Origin: Novosphingobium sp. SG751A
GTDB taxonomy: Bacteria; Pseudomonadota; Alphaproteobacteria; Sphingomonadales; Sphingomonadaceae
Length of the DNA stretch: 64,000 nucleotides
NCBI RefSeq assembly: GCF_013149295.1
Contig: NZ_JABGCB010000001.1
Span: forward strand, 401,992 to 465,991
Reading direction: 5' to 3'
The notes below the pieces were generated by a model, which worked only from the letters and a program-made list of their open reading frames with translations, searched no databases and was not told where the DNA came from. Below, in pieces: positions 25,527-35,801 of this stretch. Each line of letters opens with the position of its first letter. Position 1 is the first letter of the stretch. The position numbers were made by a program, and so were the translations under genes.

Positions 25527-28190
25527 TTACCCCAAAGCCGCCTGCGCAGCCGCCAACCGCGCAATCGGCACGCGGAAGGGCGAAGCCGAAACATAATCCA
25601 GCCCCGTCTTTTCGCAGAAGGCAATCGAGGCCGGATCCCCGCCATGCTCGCCGCAAATGCCCAGCTTGATACCCGGCAGGGTCTTGCGCCCGCGCTCAGC
25701 GGCCAATTCGACCAATTGGCCCACGCCCTCGACATCGAGGCTGACGAAGGGATCGCGCGCATAAATGCCCTGCTCGACATAGGCCGAGAGGAAACGGGCC
25801 GCATCATCGCGCGACACGCCCAGCGTGGTCTGCGTCAGGTCATTGGTGCCGAAGGAGAAGAATTTGGCTTCTTCGGCAATCTCGCCCGCCATCAACGCCG
25901 CGCGCGGCAATTCGATCATCGTGCCGACGAGGTAATCCAGCACCTTGCCCTTCTCGGCAAAGACCTGCGCAGCGGTGCGGTCCACCAGAGCCTTCAGGAT
26001 CGAAAGCTCCTTCTTGGTCGCCACTAGCGGGATCATCACTTCGGGCACAACCGCTTCGCCGCTGGCCAGCGCCACATCGACGGCGGCCTCAAAGATCGCG
26101 CGCGCCTGCATCTCATAGATTTCCGGGAAGGTAATCCCCAGACGGCACCCGCGATGGCCCAGCATCGGGTTGAATTCATGCAATTCGCCTGCGCGACGCT
26201 TGAGCGTTTCCACGCCAATGCCGATGGCGTCCGACAGTTCGGCAAATTCCGCGTCGCCATGCGGCAGGAATTCGTGCAGCGGCGGATCGAGCAGACGGAT
26301 CGTCACCGGCAGGCCCGCCATGATCTCGAAGATCGCATGGAAATCGGCGCGCTGCTCGGGCAGCAATTTGGCCAGAGCAGCGCGGCGGCCTTCCTCGTCC
26401 TCAGCCAAGATCATTTGGCGCACGGCCGAAATGCGGCCCGCGTCAAAGAACATATGCTCGGTGCGGCAAAGGCCGATGCCTTCGGCGCCAAAACTGCGCG
26501 CGGTGCGGCAATCCTCAGGCGTTTCGGCATTGGTGCGCACCTTCATCCGGCGGTGCTTGTCGGCCCAGACCATCAGCGTGCCGAAATCGCCCACCAGTTC
26601 AGGCTCAATGGTCGGCACGGCGCCGCCCATGATGTCGCCCGTCGCGCCGTCCAGCGTGATGATGTCGCCTTCCTTCAGATCGCGCGTGCCGATCTTCAGA
26701 GTGCGGCGGTTCATGTCGATGCTGACCGCACTGGCGCCCGAGACGCAGGGGCGGCCCATGCCGCGCGCAACCACGGCTGCGTGGCTGGTCATGCCGCCGC
26801 GCGCAGTCAGGATACCCTTGGCCGCATGCATGCCGTGTATGTCTTCAGGGCTGGTTTCCACGCGCACGAGGATGACGCTGTCGCCGCGCTCGGCCCGCGC
26901 CTGCGCCGTTTCGGCGTCCAGCACGATCGCGCCGCTGGCCGCGCCCGGCGACGCGGGAAGCCCCTTGCCCAGATAGTCACGCTCCGCCTTGGGGTCGAGC
27001 GTGGGGTGCAGCAGTTGATCGAGCGCCATCGGATCGACGCGGCGAACCGCGCTGGCCTCGTCGATCAGGCCTTCGCCCACCATATCGACCGCCATCTTGA
27101 GCGCAGCCTTGGCCGTGCGCTTGCCGCTTCGCGTTTGCAGCATCCACAGCTTGTTGCGCTCGACGGTGAATTCGATGTCCTGCATGTCCTTGTAGTGCTT
27201 TTCCAGCAGTTCAAAGACAGCGGCCAGCTCAGTGTAGGCCTCGGGCATCGCCTCTTCCATCGAAAGCGGCTTGGCCCCGGCGCGCTCGCGAGCGAATTTG
27301 GTCAGATATTGCGGGGTGCGGATGCCCGCCACCACGTCTTCGCCCTGCGCATTGACCAGCCATTCGCCGTAATAGGCCTTCTCGCCGGTCGCCGGATCGC
27401 GGGTGAAGGCAACGCCGGTGGCCGAGGTGTCTCCCATATTGCCGAACACCATCGCCTGCACGTTGACCGCCGTGCCCCAATCGCCCGGAATGTCGTTCAG
27501 ACGGCGATAGACCTTGGCGCGCTCGCTCTCCCAACTGTCGAACACAGCGCCGATCGCGCCCCAGAGCTGTTCATGCACATCCTGCGGGAACGCGCGGCCC
27601 AGCGCCTTTTCGACGATGGCCTTGTACTCGCCAACCAGAGCCTGCCAATGCTCGGCTTCCAGCTCAACATCGGCGTAAAAACCGTTGTCTTCCTTGACGA
27701 TTTCCAGAGCATCCTCGAACAGGTGATGGTCGATGCCCAGCACCACGTCGGAATACATCTGAATGAAGCGACGATAGGAATCCCATGCAAAGCGCGGGTT
27801 GCCCGAACCCTGTGCCAGACCCTGCACCGTTTCGTCATTCAGGCCAAGGTTGAGCACCGTGTCCATCATGCCCGGCATCGAAACCCGCGCGCCCGAACGC
27901 ACCGAGACCAGCAGCGGATTGGCCGTATCGCCAAACTTGCGGCCCGTGGAGCTTTCGACATGCGCCACGCCCGCAGCAACGCCCGCGCGCAGGTCATCGT
28001 CAAAGCTCTTGCCGTTCGCGTTATAGGTGGCGCAAACTTCGGTGCTGATCGTAAAGCCCGGCGGCACCGGCAGGCCGATCCCGGCCATTTCGGCCAGATT
28101 GGCGCCTTTGCCGCCGACAACGGTCTTGTCGCGGCTGCGCGGGTCGGTCGAATTGGCGCCACCACCGAAATAGAATACGTATGCAGACAT
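25527..28190 (-). CDS. ppdK: Pyruvate, phosphate dikinase
   Basis: Reversible interconversion of pyruvate, ATP and phosphate with PEP, AMP and pyrophosphate; supports gluconeogenesis or an alternative to pyruvate kinase. The 887-residue protein is full length. The N-terminal ATP-grasp domain starts YVFYFGGGANSTDPRSRDKT-like and continues with KGANLAEM; the phospho-carrier His sits in GGMTSHAAVVARGMGRPCVSG (about residues 445-465); the PEP/pyruvate TIM barrel shows GIGLCRTEHMFF and LGHRGCRLGI, ending in CGEHGGDPASI. It is preceded by glyS on the same strand, 50 bases apart. Confidence 0.97.
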   Translation of the reverse strand: MSAYVFYFGGGANSTDPRSRDKTVVGGKGANLAEMAGIGLPVPPGFTISTEVCATYNANGKSFDDDLRAGVAAGVAHVESSTGRKFGDTANPLLVSVRSGARVSMPGMMDTVLNLGLNDETVQGLAQGSGNPRFAWDSYRRFIQMYSDVVLGIDHHLFEDALEIVKEDNGFYADVELEAEHWQALVGEYKAIVEKALGRAFPQDVHEQLWGAIGAVFDSWESERAKVYRRLNDIPGDWGTAVNVQAMVFGNMGDTSATGVAFTRDPATGEKAYYGEWLVNAQGEDVVAGIRTPQYLTKFARERAGAKPLSMEEAMPEAYTELAAVFELLEKHYKDMQDIEFTVERNKLWMLQTRSGKRTAKAALKMAVDMVGEGLIDEASAVRRVDPMALDQLLHPTLDPKAERDYLGKGLPASPGAASGAIVLDAETAQARAERGDSVILVRVETSPEDIHGMHAAKGILTARGGMTSHAAVVARGMGRPCVSGASAVSIDMNRRTLKIGTRDLKEGDIITLDGATGDIMGGAVPTIEPELVGDFGTLMVWADKHRRMKVRTNAETPEDCRTARSFGAEGIGLCRTEHMFFDAGRISAVRQMILAEDEEGRRAALAKLLPEQRADFHAIFEIMAGLPVTIRLLDPPLHEFLPHGDAEFAELSDAIGIGVETLKRRAGELHEFNPMLGHRGCRLGITFPEIYEMQARAIFEAAVDVALASGEAVVPEVMIPLVATKKELSILKALVDRTAAQVFAEKGKVLDYLVGTMIELPRAALMAGEIAEEAKFFSFGTNDLTQTTLGVSRDDAARFLSAYVEQGIYARDPFVSLDVEGVGQLVELAAERGRKTLPGIKLGICGEHGGDPASIAFCEKTGLDYVSASPFRVPIARLAAAQAALG

Positions 28191-28240
28191 GATTAGACCA
28201 AGCCTCCCAGAACGAATCGGCCTTTGTAGTTTCCCTGCCC

Positions 28241-30292
28241 CTAGCCTTCGATCCTTGAGAAGTCAGCCACTTTGTGCGTTGCAGCACGCAATTGCGACAA
28301 AAGACCTAGACGCGCCGAGCGGATACCCTGATCCTCGGCATTTACTGTGACGTGGTTAAAGAACTCGTCAACCGCGCTGCGCAAGGACGCCAGAGCCGCC
28401 ATCGCCCCGGTGAAATCCTCAGCCGCCACGGCCTTTTCCGCGCGCGGCGCCGCATCGGCCAGCGCCGCGATCAGCGCGGCTTCGGCCGGTTCGGGCGCAG
28501 GATTGGTGGCGCCAGCCTCCCAGCCCTTCTTCTCCTCGGCCTTGAGGATATTAGCCGCGCGCTTGTAACCGGCGAGCAGGTTCTTGCCGTCGTCGGTCTG
28601 CACAAAAGCCTGCAACGCATGAACGCGGGCGAGCAGGCGGACGAGGTCGTCCTCGCCGCCAAGCGCAAACACCGCGTCGATCAGGTCGTGGCGAACGCCC
28701 GCTTCTTTCTGCTGGACCTTGAGGCGGTCGGCGAAGAAGGAGAGCAGATCGTCGGCCGCATCATTCACCGCCACGCCCTGATCGCGATAAAGCCCTGCAC
28801 CTGCCCCGAACAAGGGCAGCAGGTTCAAACGCAGCCCGTTTTCCGTAATCAGCCGGATCACGCCCAAGGCCGCACGGCGCAGCGCAAAGGGGTCCTTAGA
28901 GCCGGTGGGCTTGAGATCGGCGCCAAAGAAGCCGACCAGCGCGTCCACCTTGTCGATAATCGCGGTCAAGATCGCGGCGCCCTCGACCGGCAATTCGTCC
29001 GACTGGCCCGCAGGCTTGTAATGATCGCGGATGGCGGCCACGACCGGCGCAGGCAGACCTTCGGCAGCGGCATAATAGCCGCCCATCAGTCCCTGCAATT
29101 CGGGGAATTCGCCCACCATTTCGGTGACCAGATCGGCCTTGAGAATGGAGGCTGCGGCGCGCGCATGATCCACGCTCTGGGCCAGCGCGCCCTGAAACGC
29201 GCCGGTCAGCGCGACAAAGCGCTCCTGACGCTGCGCTACCGTGCCCAGCTTCTCATGGAACGTAATCCGCTCCAGCTTCTTGGCCTGATCGGCCAGCTTG
29301 ATCTTCAAATCCTGCTGCCAGAAAAACCGCGCATCGCTCAAACGCGCGGCCAGCACCTTGCGGTTGCCCGCGATGATGCCCTTGCCCCCGTCGATGGCGT
29401 CAATATTGGCGGTGCAGACAAAGGCATTGGCCAGCTTGCCATTCTCTTCGCACACGAAATACTTCTGGTTCACGCGCGCGGTCAACTGGATGACCTCGGG
29501 CGGAACCTCAAGGAAAGCCTCGTCAAACCGGCCCAGCAAAGGCTGCGGCCATTCGGTCAGGCCCGCATTCTCGATCACCAGACCCTCGTCCTCAACCAAG
29601 GTCAGGCCAGCAGCAGACGCCGCCTCCTTGGCCTTGGCGCGGATGATGTCCTGCCGCTCTTCGTGGTTCACCAGAACATGCGCGGCGCGCAGATCATCGG
29701 CATAGCTGGCGGCATCGGCTACCGAAACCACGCCCGAGGAATGGAAACGATGCCCCACCGTCTCACGGCCCGACACGATCCCGCCGACCTCGCATTCCAC
29801 CACCGCGCCGTCGAGCAGCGCGACAATGCCCTGCAACGGGCGCACCCAGCGCAGGCTCTCGGTGGACAGCGAAGCCGCCCCCCAGCGCTGCGATTTGGGC
29901 CAGCTAAACCCGCGCACAATGGCGGGAATGGCTTCGGCCAGCACATCTGCCGTCGCGCGGCCCGGCTTTTCGGTCACAGCGAAAAGCACGCCATCGCGCT
30001 CTTCCAACTGCTCACGTGTCAATCCGGTCTTGCGCAGGAACCCGGCCAGCGCCTGTTCGGGCGCCGAGGCTTTCGGCCCCTTCACTTCCTCACGCACCGC
30101 CTGCGTCGCCACGGGCAGCCCGCGCGCGATCAGCGCCAGACGTCGCGGCGTCGACCACAGCGTCAGTTCGCCAACCGCAACGCCCGCCGCCGCCATTGCA
30201 GCGCGAAACAGCTTTTCCAGTTCGGCCCGCGCGCCCGCCTGCATCCGCGCGGGAATTTCCTCGCTGCGCAGTTCAAGAAGGAAATCGCTCAT
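28241..30292 (-). CDS. glyS: Glycyl-tRNA synthetase beta subunit
   Basis: Tetrameric alpha2-beta2 glycyl-tRNA synthetase, beta chain of 683 residues, needed for tRNA binding. It starts with the family signature [15 protein letters not shown], followed by [13 protein letters not shown] and the region [27 protein letters not shown]. The C-terminal half has the HD-like part with [18 protein letters not shown] and [16 protein letters not shown]. The start at 30292 is coupled by an ATGA overlap to glyQ. An upstream in-frame start inside glyQ was rejected. Confidence 0.97.
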   Translation of the reverse strand: MSDFLLELRSEEIPARMQAGARAELEKLFRAAMAAAGVAVGELTLWSTPRRLALIARGLPVATQAVREEVKGPKASAPEQALAGFLRKTGLTREQLEERDGVLFAVTEKPGRATADVLAEAIPAIVRGFSWPKSQRWGAASLSTESLRWVRPLQGIVALLDGAVVECEVGGIVSGRETVGHRFHSSGVVSVADAASYADDLRAAHVLVNHEERQDIIRAKAKEAASAAGLTLVEDEGLVIENAGLTEWPQPLLGRFDEAFLEVPPEVIQLTARVNQKYFVCEENGKLANAFVCTANIDAIDGGKGIIAGNRKVLAARLSDARFFWQQDLKIKLADQAKKLERITFHEKLGTVAQRQERFVALTGAFQGALAQSVDHARAAASILKADLVTEMVGEFPELQGLMGGYYAAAEGLPAPVVAAIRDHYKPAGQSDELPVEGAAILTAIIDKVDALVGFFGADLKPTGSKDPFALRRAALGVIRLITENGLRLNLLPLFGAGAGLYRDQGVAVNDAADDLLSFFADRLKVQQKEAGVRHDLIDAVFALGGEDDLVRLLARVHALQAFVQTDDGKNLLAGYKRAANILKAEEKKGWEAGATNPAPEPAEAALIAALADAAPRAEKAVAAEDFTGAMAALASLRSAVDEFFNHVTVNAEDQGIRSARLGLLSQLRAATHKVADFSRIEG

Positions 30293-31203
30293 TTCGTCCA
30301 CCCCGGAAATTTCACGGCCCATTCGGCCTCGTTCTTCTCGATCCACGCTTCGCACGCGCCCTTGGCCAGATCGCGCACGCGGCCGATATAGCTGGCGCGC
30401 TCCTGCACGGAAATCACGCCGCGCGCCTGAAGCAGGTTGAAGAGATGCGACGCCTCAATGGCTTGGTCGTAAGCGGCCAGCGGGATCTTCGCCTCGATGC
30501 AGCGCTTGGCCTCGGCCTCGGCATGGGCAAAGCCTTTGAACAATTGCTCGGTGTCGGCCACCTCGAAATTGTACTTCGACATTTCCTGCTCATTCTTCAG
30601 GAACACATCGCCATAGGTCACACCGGCGTCATTGAAGCGCAGGTCGTAAACCCAGTCCACGCCCTGAATATACATGGCCAGACGCTCAAGCCCATAGGTC
30701 AGCTCGCCCGCAACCGGCTTGCAGTCAAACCCGCCGACCTGCTGGAAATAGGTGAACTGCGTCACCTCCATGCCGTCGCACCAGACCTCCCAGCCCAGCC
30801 CCCATGCGCCCAGCGTCGGGCTTTCCCAGTCATCCTCGACAAAACGGATGTCATGGGCCAGCAGGTCCACGCCAATCGCAGCCAAGGATTGCAGATACAG
30901 TTCCTGCAAATTCTCCGGCGAAGGCTTGAGGATCACCTGATACTGATAATAGTGCTGAAGGCGGTTGGGATTTTCGCCATAGCGGCCATCGGTCGGGCGG
31001 CGGCTGGGCTGCACATAGGCGGCCTTCCACGGTTCGGGGCCCAGCGCGCGCAGGGTCGTGGCGGGGTGAAACGTACCCGCGCCCATGCGCATGTCATAGG
31101 GCTGCAGGATCGCACACCCCTGCTTGCTCCAGAAATCATGGAGGGTCAGGATCATGTCCTGAAAGCTCAGCGGCTTTTTGGCCAAAGGTGCTGTTTCGCT
31201 CAT
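30289..31203 (-). CDS. glyQ: Glycyl-tRNA synthetase alpha subunit
   Basis: Catalytic chain of the bacterial heterotetrameric glycyl-tRNA synthetase. The 304-residue protein has the class II signatures [46 protein letters not shown], the [20 protein letters not shown] motif 2 region and the [18 protein letters not shown] stretch. It is cotranscribed with glyS through a four-base overlap. The 150 bases to the divergent TraB/GumN gene should hold both promoters. Confidence 0.97.
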   Translation of the reverse strand: MSETAPLAKKPLSFQDMILTLHDFWSKQGCAILQPYDMRMGAGTFHPATTLRALGPEPWKAAYVQPSRRPTDGRYGENPNRLQHYYQYQVILKPSPENLQELYLQSLAAIGVDLLAHDIRFVEDDWESPTLGAWGLGWEVWCDGMEVTQFTYFQQVGGFDCKPVAGELTYGLERLAMYIQGVDWVYDLRFNDAGVTYGDVFLKNEQEMSKYNFEVADTEQLFKGFAHAEAEAKRCIEAKIPLAAYDQAIEASHLFNLLQARGVISVQERASYIGRVRDLAKGACEAWIEKNEAEWAVKFPGWTK

Positions 31204-31353
31204 AGGGCCTGCCTTTGGCGTATGGCCTGCAACGGGTCAAGGGCGGCAAAACCCGTCACGCGCGCCAACACCCCCCGTTTTCCGCCGAAATTAACCCCTT
31301 GTTCGCCTATTAGCGCAATCGACAGGTGACACAGGATCTTTATAGGGACCGCC

Positions 31354-32304
31354 ATGTCGAAGGTCATCCTCCCCCGCTTCACACGCGCTGTGGCTTATGC
31401 CTGCGCGCTTCTGGCCGCCGCGTTGGCATTTGTCGCGCCCGCCACCGCCAGAGTTCAACATCACCCCACCCCGGTCGCCAGCCAGAAGCTGGCCAGCCCG
31501 CATATCGCCCGCCCCGCCTTGTGGAAAGTGCAGAGCGGCGAGACGGTGATCTATCTGTTCGGCACGGTCCACGCTCTGCCCGCCAATATCGACTGGTTCG
31601 ACGGCGCGGTGGCGCAGGCTTTTTCGGAATCCACCTCGCTGGTGACCGAAATTATCGAGAAAAAGCCGGAGGATATGCGCGCTATCGTGATGGATAAGGC
31701 GATGCTGCCGCAGGGCCAGAACCTGCGCGCCACGCTCTCGCCCACCACGCGCAAGGCGCTGGAAAAGGCACTGGCGGGCAACGGTCTGGCGCCTGCCATG
31801 TTCGACAGTTTCCGTCCATGGTATGCTGCCGTGGCGCTTTCCACTCTTCCCCTGATGAAGTCGGGCTATGACCCGGCCAATGGGGTTGATGGCCGCCTTG
31901 TCAAAATGGCGCAGGAACGCGGGATTGAGCATGTCGCGCTCGAAACGCCCGAATATCAGCTTGGCCTGTTCGATTCGCTGCCCATCGCCTCGCAGCGGGG
32001 ATATTTGCGCGAAGTGGCGGTCAATTCGCCCAAAATCACCACCGAACTGGGCGTGATGATCGCCGCGTGGAAGGTGGGCAATGCTGCCCGTCTGGCCAAA
32101 CTCATCAACGCCGACCAGAGCGACCCCAAGCTGGCCGAGGCGTTGCTGCTGGGCCGCAACCGCAACTGGGCGGCATGGATCGGGCAACGGCTGAGCAAGC
32201 CGGGTAAGGTATTCATCGCGGTGGGCGCGGGCCATCTGGCCGGACATGGCAGCGTGCAGGAACAATTGGCCAAGCAGGGCATCATCGCCACGCGGGTTCA
32301 ATAA
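31354..32304 (+). CDS. TraB/GumN family protein 1, exported
   Basis: 316-residue protein of the TraB/GumN family. A signal peptide (hydrophobic segment about residues 12-30 ending ATARA-like) leads to the family core WKVQSGETVIYLFGTVHALP, whose GTxH is the hallmark and probably part of a Tiki-like metalloprotease site. The C-terminal KVFIAVGAGHLAGHGSVQEQLAKQG has the second conserved GxxH. The bacterial function is unsettled. The stop overlaps the start of a second family member by one base, so this is a tandem pair that probably arose by duplication. Confidence 0.85.
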   Translation: MSKVILPRFTRAVAYACALLAAALAFVAPATARVQHHPTPVASQKLASPHIARPALWKVQSGETVIYLFGTVHALPANIDWFDGAVAQAFSESTSLVTEIIEKKPEDMRAIVMDKAMLPQGQNLRATLSPTTRKALEKALAGNGLAPAMFDSFRPWYAAVALSTLPLMKSGYDPANGVDGRLVKMAQERGIEHVALETPEYQLGLFDSLPIASQRGYLREVAVNSPKITTELGVMIAAWKVGNAARLAKLINADQSDPKLAEALLLGRNRNWAAWIGQRLSKPGKVFIAVGAGHLAGHGSVQEQLAKQGIIATRVQ

Positions 32305-33164
32305 TGAAACGGGGCTGGGCCGCTCTTGCCGCGCTCTCGCTGGCGGGCGGGGCGGCGTGGTATGGGCTGCATCGGCCTGAGGCGGTTCATCCGGCCCTGT
32401 GGCAGGTTGAAGGCCCCGGCGGACAGAAAGGTTGGCTGCTGGGCACGATCCACGCCCTGCCCCGCGCGGCGGATTGGCGCGAGGGCGCTGTGGCGTCGGC
32501 ATGGGATGGGGCCGATACGATCATCGTCGAAATCGCTGCCCTGAATGACGATGCGGCCACGGCGCGGGCGTTTCAGGCGCTGGCCCATACGCCCGGCCTG
32601 CCCCCGCTGGATGCGCGGGTTGCACCGCAAAACCGCGCCGCTCTGGCGCGGGCGCTGGCTGATGCTCATGCCAAACCCGCCGATTTTGCCGATACCGAAA
32701 CCTGGGCCGCCGCGCTGATGTTGGCGCGCGAGGCGGCCACGGGCAACCCGGCCTATGGCATAGACCGCGCCGTTCTCGCCGAGGCGGGAGCCAAACGGAT
32801 CGTCGAGCTGGAAGGCGCGGGCGCGCAACTGGCGATCTTCGACCGCCTGCCCGAAACCGCCCAGCGCCGCCTGCTGGACGAGGCGCTGTCCGATGCGCAG
32901 CCCCCCGCCGATCTGGCCGCCGCGTGGAAAAAGGGCGATGTCGCCACGCTGGCGCGGGAAACCAACCGCGGAATTCTGGCCGATCCGGTTTTGCGTGAGG
33001 CGCTCTATACCGGCCGCAACCGGGCCTGGAGCGCCAAGATCGCCCAGAGCCTTGCCACCGGCGCGCATCCCTTTGTGGCCGTGGGCGCAGCGCATATGGC
33101 CGGACCGGACGGCTTGCCCGCAATGCTCGCCGCGCGCGGCTATCACGTCACGCGGGTGCAATAG
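32304..33164 (+). CDS. TraB/GumN family protein 2
   Basis: 286-residue paralogue of the preceding gene, starting in its stop codon (TAATG). It has an N-terminal membrane anchor or signal (WAALAALSLAGGAAWYGL) and the same two marks: LLGTIHALPRAADW near residue 48 and FVAVGAAHMAGPDGLPAMLAARG at the C-terminus. The two proteins share the fold but are clearly diverged in the middle, including the substrate or dimer region. The pair is likely cotranscribed and periplasmic. The specific activity is unknown. Confidence 0.84.
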   Translation: MKRGWAALAALSLAGGAAWYGLHRPEAVHPALWQVEGPGGQKGWLLGTIHALPRAADWREGAVASAWDGADTIIVEIAALNDDAATARAFQALAHTPGLPPLDARVAPQNRAALARALADAHAKPADFADTETWAAALMLAREAATGNPAYGIDRAVLAEAGAKRIVELEGAGAQLAIFDRLPETAQRRLLDEALSDAQPPADLAAAWKKGDVATLARETNRGILADPVLREALYTGRNRAWSAKIAQSLATGAHPFVAVGAAHMAGPDGLPAMLAARGYHVTRVQ

Positions 33165-33278
33165 CCGCCTTGCTTTTCGCCCGCTTTGCGCCTAAGGGCC
33201 GCCGCTTGCCCGGCATGGTCATCCCTGGAGGCGTGTCGGGTGTATCAAGAGTTCCAGAAGTTTTGAAAGGCTTGTGTT

Positions 33279-33572
33279 ATGAGCAATACCCTGACCCTGC
33301 CGGCCGAGACGCGCGCGAAGACTGGCAAGGGAGCCAGCCGCACCCTGCGTCGTGAAGGCCGCGTGCCCGCCGTGATCTATGGTGGCAATGCCGAACCCAT
33401 TTCGATCCACGTCGAAGCCAAGGAGCTGGCCCGTCAGCTCAACACCGGCACTTTCTTCGACAGCGTGATCGAGCTGACCGTTGACGGCCAGACCATCAAG
33501 ACCATTGCCAAGGACGTTGCGCTCCACCCCGTGAGCGACCGTGCCGAGCACGTGGACTTCCTGCGCGCTTAA
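33279..33572 (+). CDS. rplY: Ribosomal protein bL25, short form
   Basis: 5S rRNA-binding protein of the large subunit. Only 97 residues, starting [36 protein letters not shown] and ending [15 protein letters not shown]. Most alphaproteobacteria have a Ctc/TL5-type L25 of about 200 residues with a second beta domain. Here the stop falls exactly where the E. coli protein (94 residues, ending HIDFVRA) ends, so it is a clean single-domain form rather than a ragged truncation. A rho-independent terminator follows, and pth lies downstream on the same strand. Confidence 0.93.
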   Translation: MSNTLTLPAETRAKTGKGASRTLRREGRVPAVIYGGNAEPISIHVEAKELARQLNTGTFFDSVIELTVDGQTIKTIAKDVALHPVSDRAEHVDFLRA

Positions 33573-33606
33573 TTGCGACAGGCGCCGCATGACGCGGCGA
33601 TGAAAC

Positions 33607-33655
33607 AGGCGGGAAAGATGGCCTTGCAAAGGGTGCATTTTTCCCGCCTTTTCTT
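33607..33655 (+). terminator. Rho-independent terminator of rplY
   Basis: A 10-bp stem (AGGCGGGAAA at 33607-33616 with 33640-33649) followed by TTTTCTTT, located between rplY and pth. Some readthrough into pth is likely since pth has only about 25 bases between this hairpin and its start. Confidence 0.75.
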
Positions 33656-33680
33656 TGCGCCAGATGGGAATTTTGAAACG

Positions 33681-34247
33681 ATGCAATTGTGGGTGGGCCT
33701 TGGCAATCCGGGCGACCAGTACAAGATGAACCGCCACAATGTGGGCTTTATGGCCTGCGATGTGATTGCGGACATGCATCGCTTTGGCCCGGTGCAAAAG
33801 AAGTTTCAGGGCTGGCTTCAGGATGGCCGCATCGGCACCGAACGGGTGATCCTGCTCAAACCCGCGACCTTCATGAATGAAAGCGGGCGATCCGTTGCCG
33901 AGGCGATGCGCTTCTTCAAGCTCGACCTCGACGCCCTCACCGTCTTTCACGACGAGCTTGATCTGGCCCCCATGAAGGTCAAGGTGAAACGCGGCGGCGG
34001 CCATGCAGGGCATAACGGCCTGCGCTCGATCGCCCAGCATATGGGGCCGGACTATCGCCGCGTGCGCATCGGCATCGGCCATCCGGGGCATAAGGACCGC
34101 GTGACGGGCCATGTTCTGGGCAATTACGCGAAGGCCGAAATGGACGATCTGGCCGACATGCTGGGCGCGATTGGCGCCGAAGCGCCATGGCTGGCCAAGG
34201 GCGACGATGTGCGTTTTATGAATGATGTTGCGCTGCGTCTTGGCTGA
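33681..34247 (+). CDS. pth: Peptidyl-tRNA hydrolase
   Basis: Recycles peptidyl-tRNAs that drop off stalled ribosomes. The 188-residue protein has the family start MQLWVGLGNPGDQYKMNRHNVGFM with the catalytic His in NRHNVGF (about residue 20), LLKPATFMNESGRSV, the FHDELDL motif and GGGHAGHNGLRSI. The ATG at 33681 was chosen because the upstream in-frame codons overlap the terminator hairpin and are not family-like. The rplY-pth-ychF neighbourhood is the usual one; here an unrelated PEP-CTERM gene is inserted between pth and ychF. Confidence 0.96.
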   Translation: MQLWVGLGNPGDQYKMNRHNVGFMACDVIADMHRFGPVQKKFQGWLQDGRIGTERVILLKPATFMNESGRSVAEAMRFFKLDLDALTVFHDELDLAPMKVKVKRGGGHAGHNGLRSIAQHMGPDYRRVRIGIGHPGHKDRVTGHVLGNYAKAEMDDLADMLGAIGAEAPWLAKGDDVRFMNDVALRLG

Positions 34248-34392
34248 ATTGCGCAACGATACTTTCTGGGCATTACTGGTGCTTTGCTTTATCATTAACC
34301 GCGCTTCAACCGTTATTGCCCCATAGATCGCGCCGATTAGATGGCGCAATCGGCGGGCAACGTGCCTTGCCGCGTCAACAGGACGGGGCATT

Positions 34393-35664
34393 ATGGCACT
34401 AACCCAGCAACCGGGGCACCAGCAGGACGCTCAGCAGCAAAGCGGGCGCAAGCAGAACTGGCTGCTGACCGGCGTGACCATCGGCAGCATCATTCTGGCC
34501 ATTCTGGGCTGGACGCGCAAAGTGGACTGCGGCTGCCCCAAGGACCTGAACGCCACCGTGTCGAGCGCGGTCAAGGGTCTGGGCGAAGGCATCGGGCAAG
34601 GCAACGGTGCGAAGGCCGTTGACGCGAAGGGGCTGGCCATCCGCGTGGGCGCGCCCGATGCGGGCAAGACCTCGCCGCAGGGCCGCTCGGCTATTCTGGG
34701 CGTCGGCACAGGCGGTCCCTCCGCACCGGCCAATCTGGCCAACACGCGCGGCCCGCTGGGCGTTGGGCGCGGGGTCGGCACGGGCGCGGCGCCTTCCGGC
34801 AGCGGCAATCTTCGCGCCGATGGTACGCCGTTTGACGGCAGCGGCAATGGCTTTGCCCGCAGCAATGGCGCCAATGGCATCGGCGCCACCGCATCGCGCG
34901 GCACCAGCGGCGGCCCCGGCAATCCCTCGGGCGGATCGGGCGGCGCATCCAGCGGCCAGCTGATTCCCAATGGCCAATCGGCAGGTGCCAGTTCGACCAG
35001 CTCCACAGGCGGCACCGGCTCTCAGGGCACCGGATCGACATCGGGCGGACCGCAGGCGATAAGCAGCAGCGGCGGTTCGGGCAATGGATCAACGGGCGGA
35101 GCGGCCAGCGGGCAAGGTTCCGGCCAAGGTTCAGGTCAGGGCGCAACCTCTGGCAGCGTGACCAGCACCAGTTCGACCACTTCGGGCGGTTTTGCCACCA
35201 GCGGCGGAAGCACCGGCGGCGCGAACACCACGGGCGGCAACACGACCGGCGGGCGCGATCCCTTTGGCCCGCGCGATCCCGACATTCGCCCAGGCGGCGA
35301 TGGCGCGACCTCCGGCGCAACCTCCGGCGGGCGCGGCCCTGCGGGTGGCCCCGGCGGACAGGGCGGTCCGGGCGGAGATCGCCCCGGCGCTGGCGGACCC
35401 GACCGCGACGGCCATAACGGCAATGGCGGGCGCGGAAACGGCGAGCATGGCAACGGCTGGTTCGACGGTTTCCACTTTGGCGACAAGGACAATGGCAAGG
35501 GCGGGGGCGCAGGCGCGACCGACGTGCCCGAACCGGGCACCTTTGGCCTGATGGGCATTGGCGTGGCCGGGCTGGGCTTTGTCTCTTGGCGCCGCCGCCG
35601 GGGCAAGGGTGCGGCGGCGCGGCAGGCCGATGATGCCCGGAGCGAGGAGGGCAAGGCTGCCTGA
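34393..35664 (+). CDS. PEP-CTERM sorted, Gly/Ser/Thr-rich surface protein
   Basis: 423-residue low-complexity protein. A single membrane segment near the N-terminus (about residues 24-40, WLLTGVTIGSIILAILGW) serves as signal or anchor, followed by CGCPKDL. Residues about 90-375 are almost entirely Gly, Ser, Thr and Ala, with repeats of the type SGG, TSGG and GQGSGQGSGQG. The C-terminus has a PEP-CTERM sorting signal: VPEP at 378-381, a hydrophobic helix, then WRRRRG, with 18 further residues. Such proteins are exported and processed by an exosortase, whose gene is not in this window. Likely role in exopolysaccharide-linked surface structure, by family inference. Confidence 0.78.
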   Translation: MALTQQPGHQQDAQQQSGRKQNWLLTGVTIGSIILAILGWTRKVDCGCPKDLNATVSSAVKGLGEGIGQGNGAKAVDAKGLAIRVGAPDAGKTSPQGRSAILGVGTGGPSAPANLANTRGPLGVGRGVGTGAAPSGSGNLRADGTPFDGSGNGFARSNGANGIGATASRGTSGGPGNPSGGSGGASSGQLIPNGQSAGASSTSSTGGTGSQGTGSTSGGPQAISSSGGSGNGSTGGAASGQGSGQGSGQGATSGSVTSTSSTTSGGFATSGGSTGGANTTGGNTTGGRDPFGPRDPDIRPGGDGATSGATSGGRGPAGGPGGQGGPGGDRPGAGGPDRDGHNGNGGRGNGEHGNGWFDGFHFGDKDNGKGGGAGATDVPEPGTFGLMGIGVAGLGFVSWRRRRGKGAAARQADDARSEEGKAA

Positions 35665-35801
35665 AACCCACTTTTCCCTTGATTTCGCCCCTTGGCTGGA
35701 CCATCGCGCGCCCATGACCAAGGCCCCGCCGCAGCGGGGGCCAATGACGTGCGCCTGCCTTGCATAAAGGCAGGCCGCCAGGCGATTAAAAGGATCGAGC
35801 G

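Noticed and set aside
26154..28196. 680-codon open frame opposite ppdK
   Set aside because: Mirror frame of a high-GC gene; the protein is His/Arg/Gln-rich with no family features, while the minus strand encodes full-length PpdK.
28352..30391. 679-codon open frame opposite glyS-glyQ
   Set aside because: Same codon-mirror effect; glyS and glyQ on the other strand are unmistakable.
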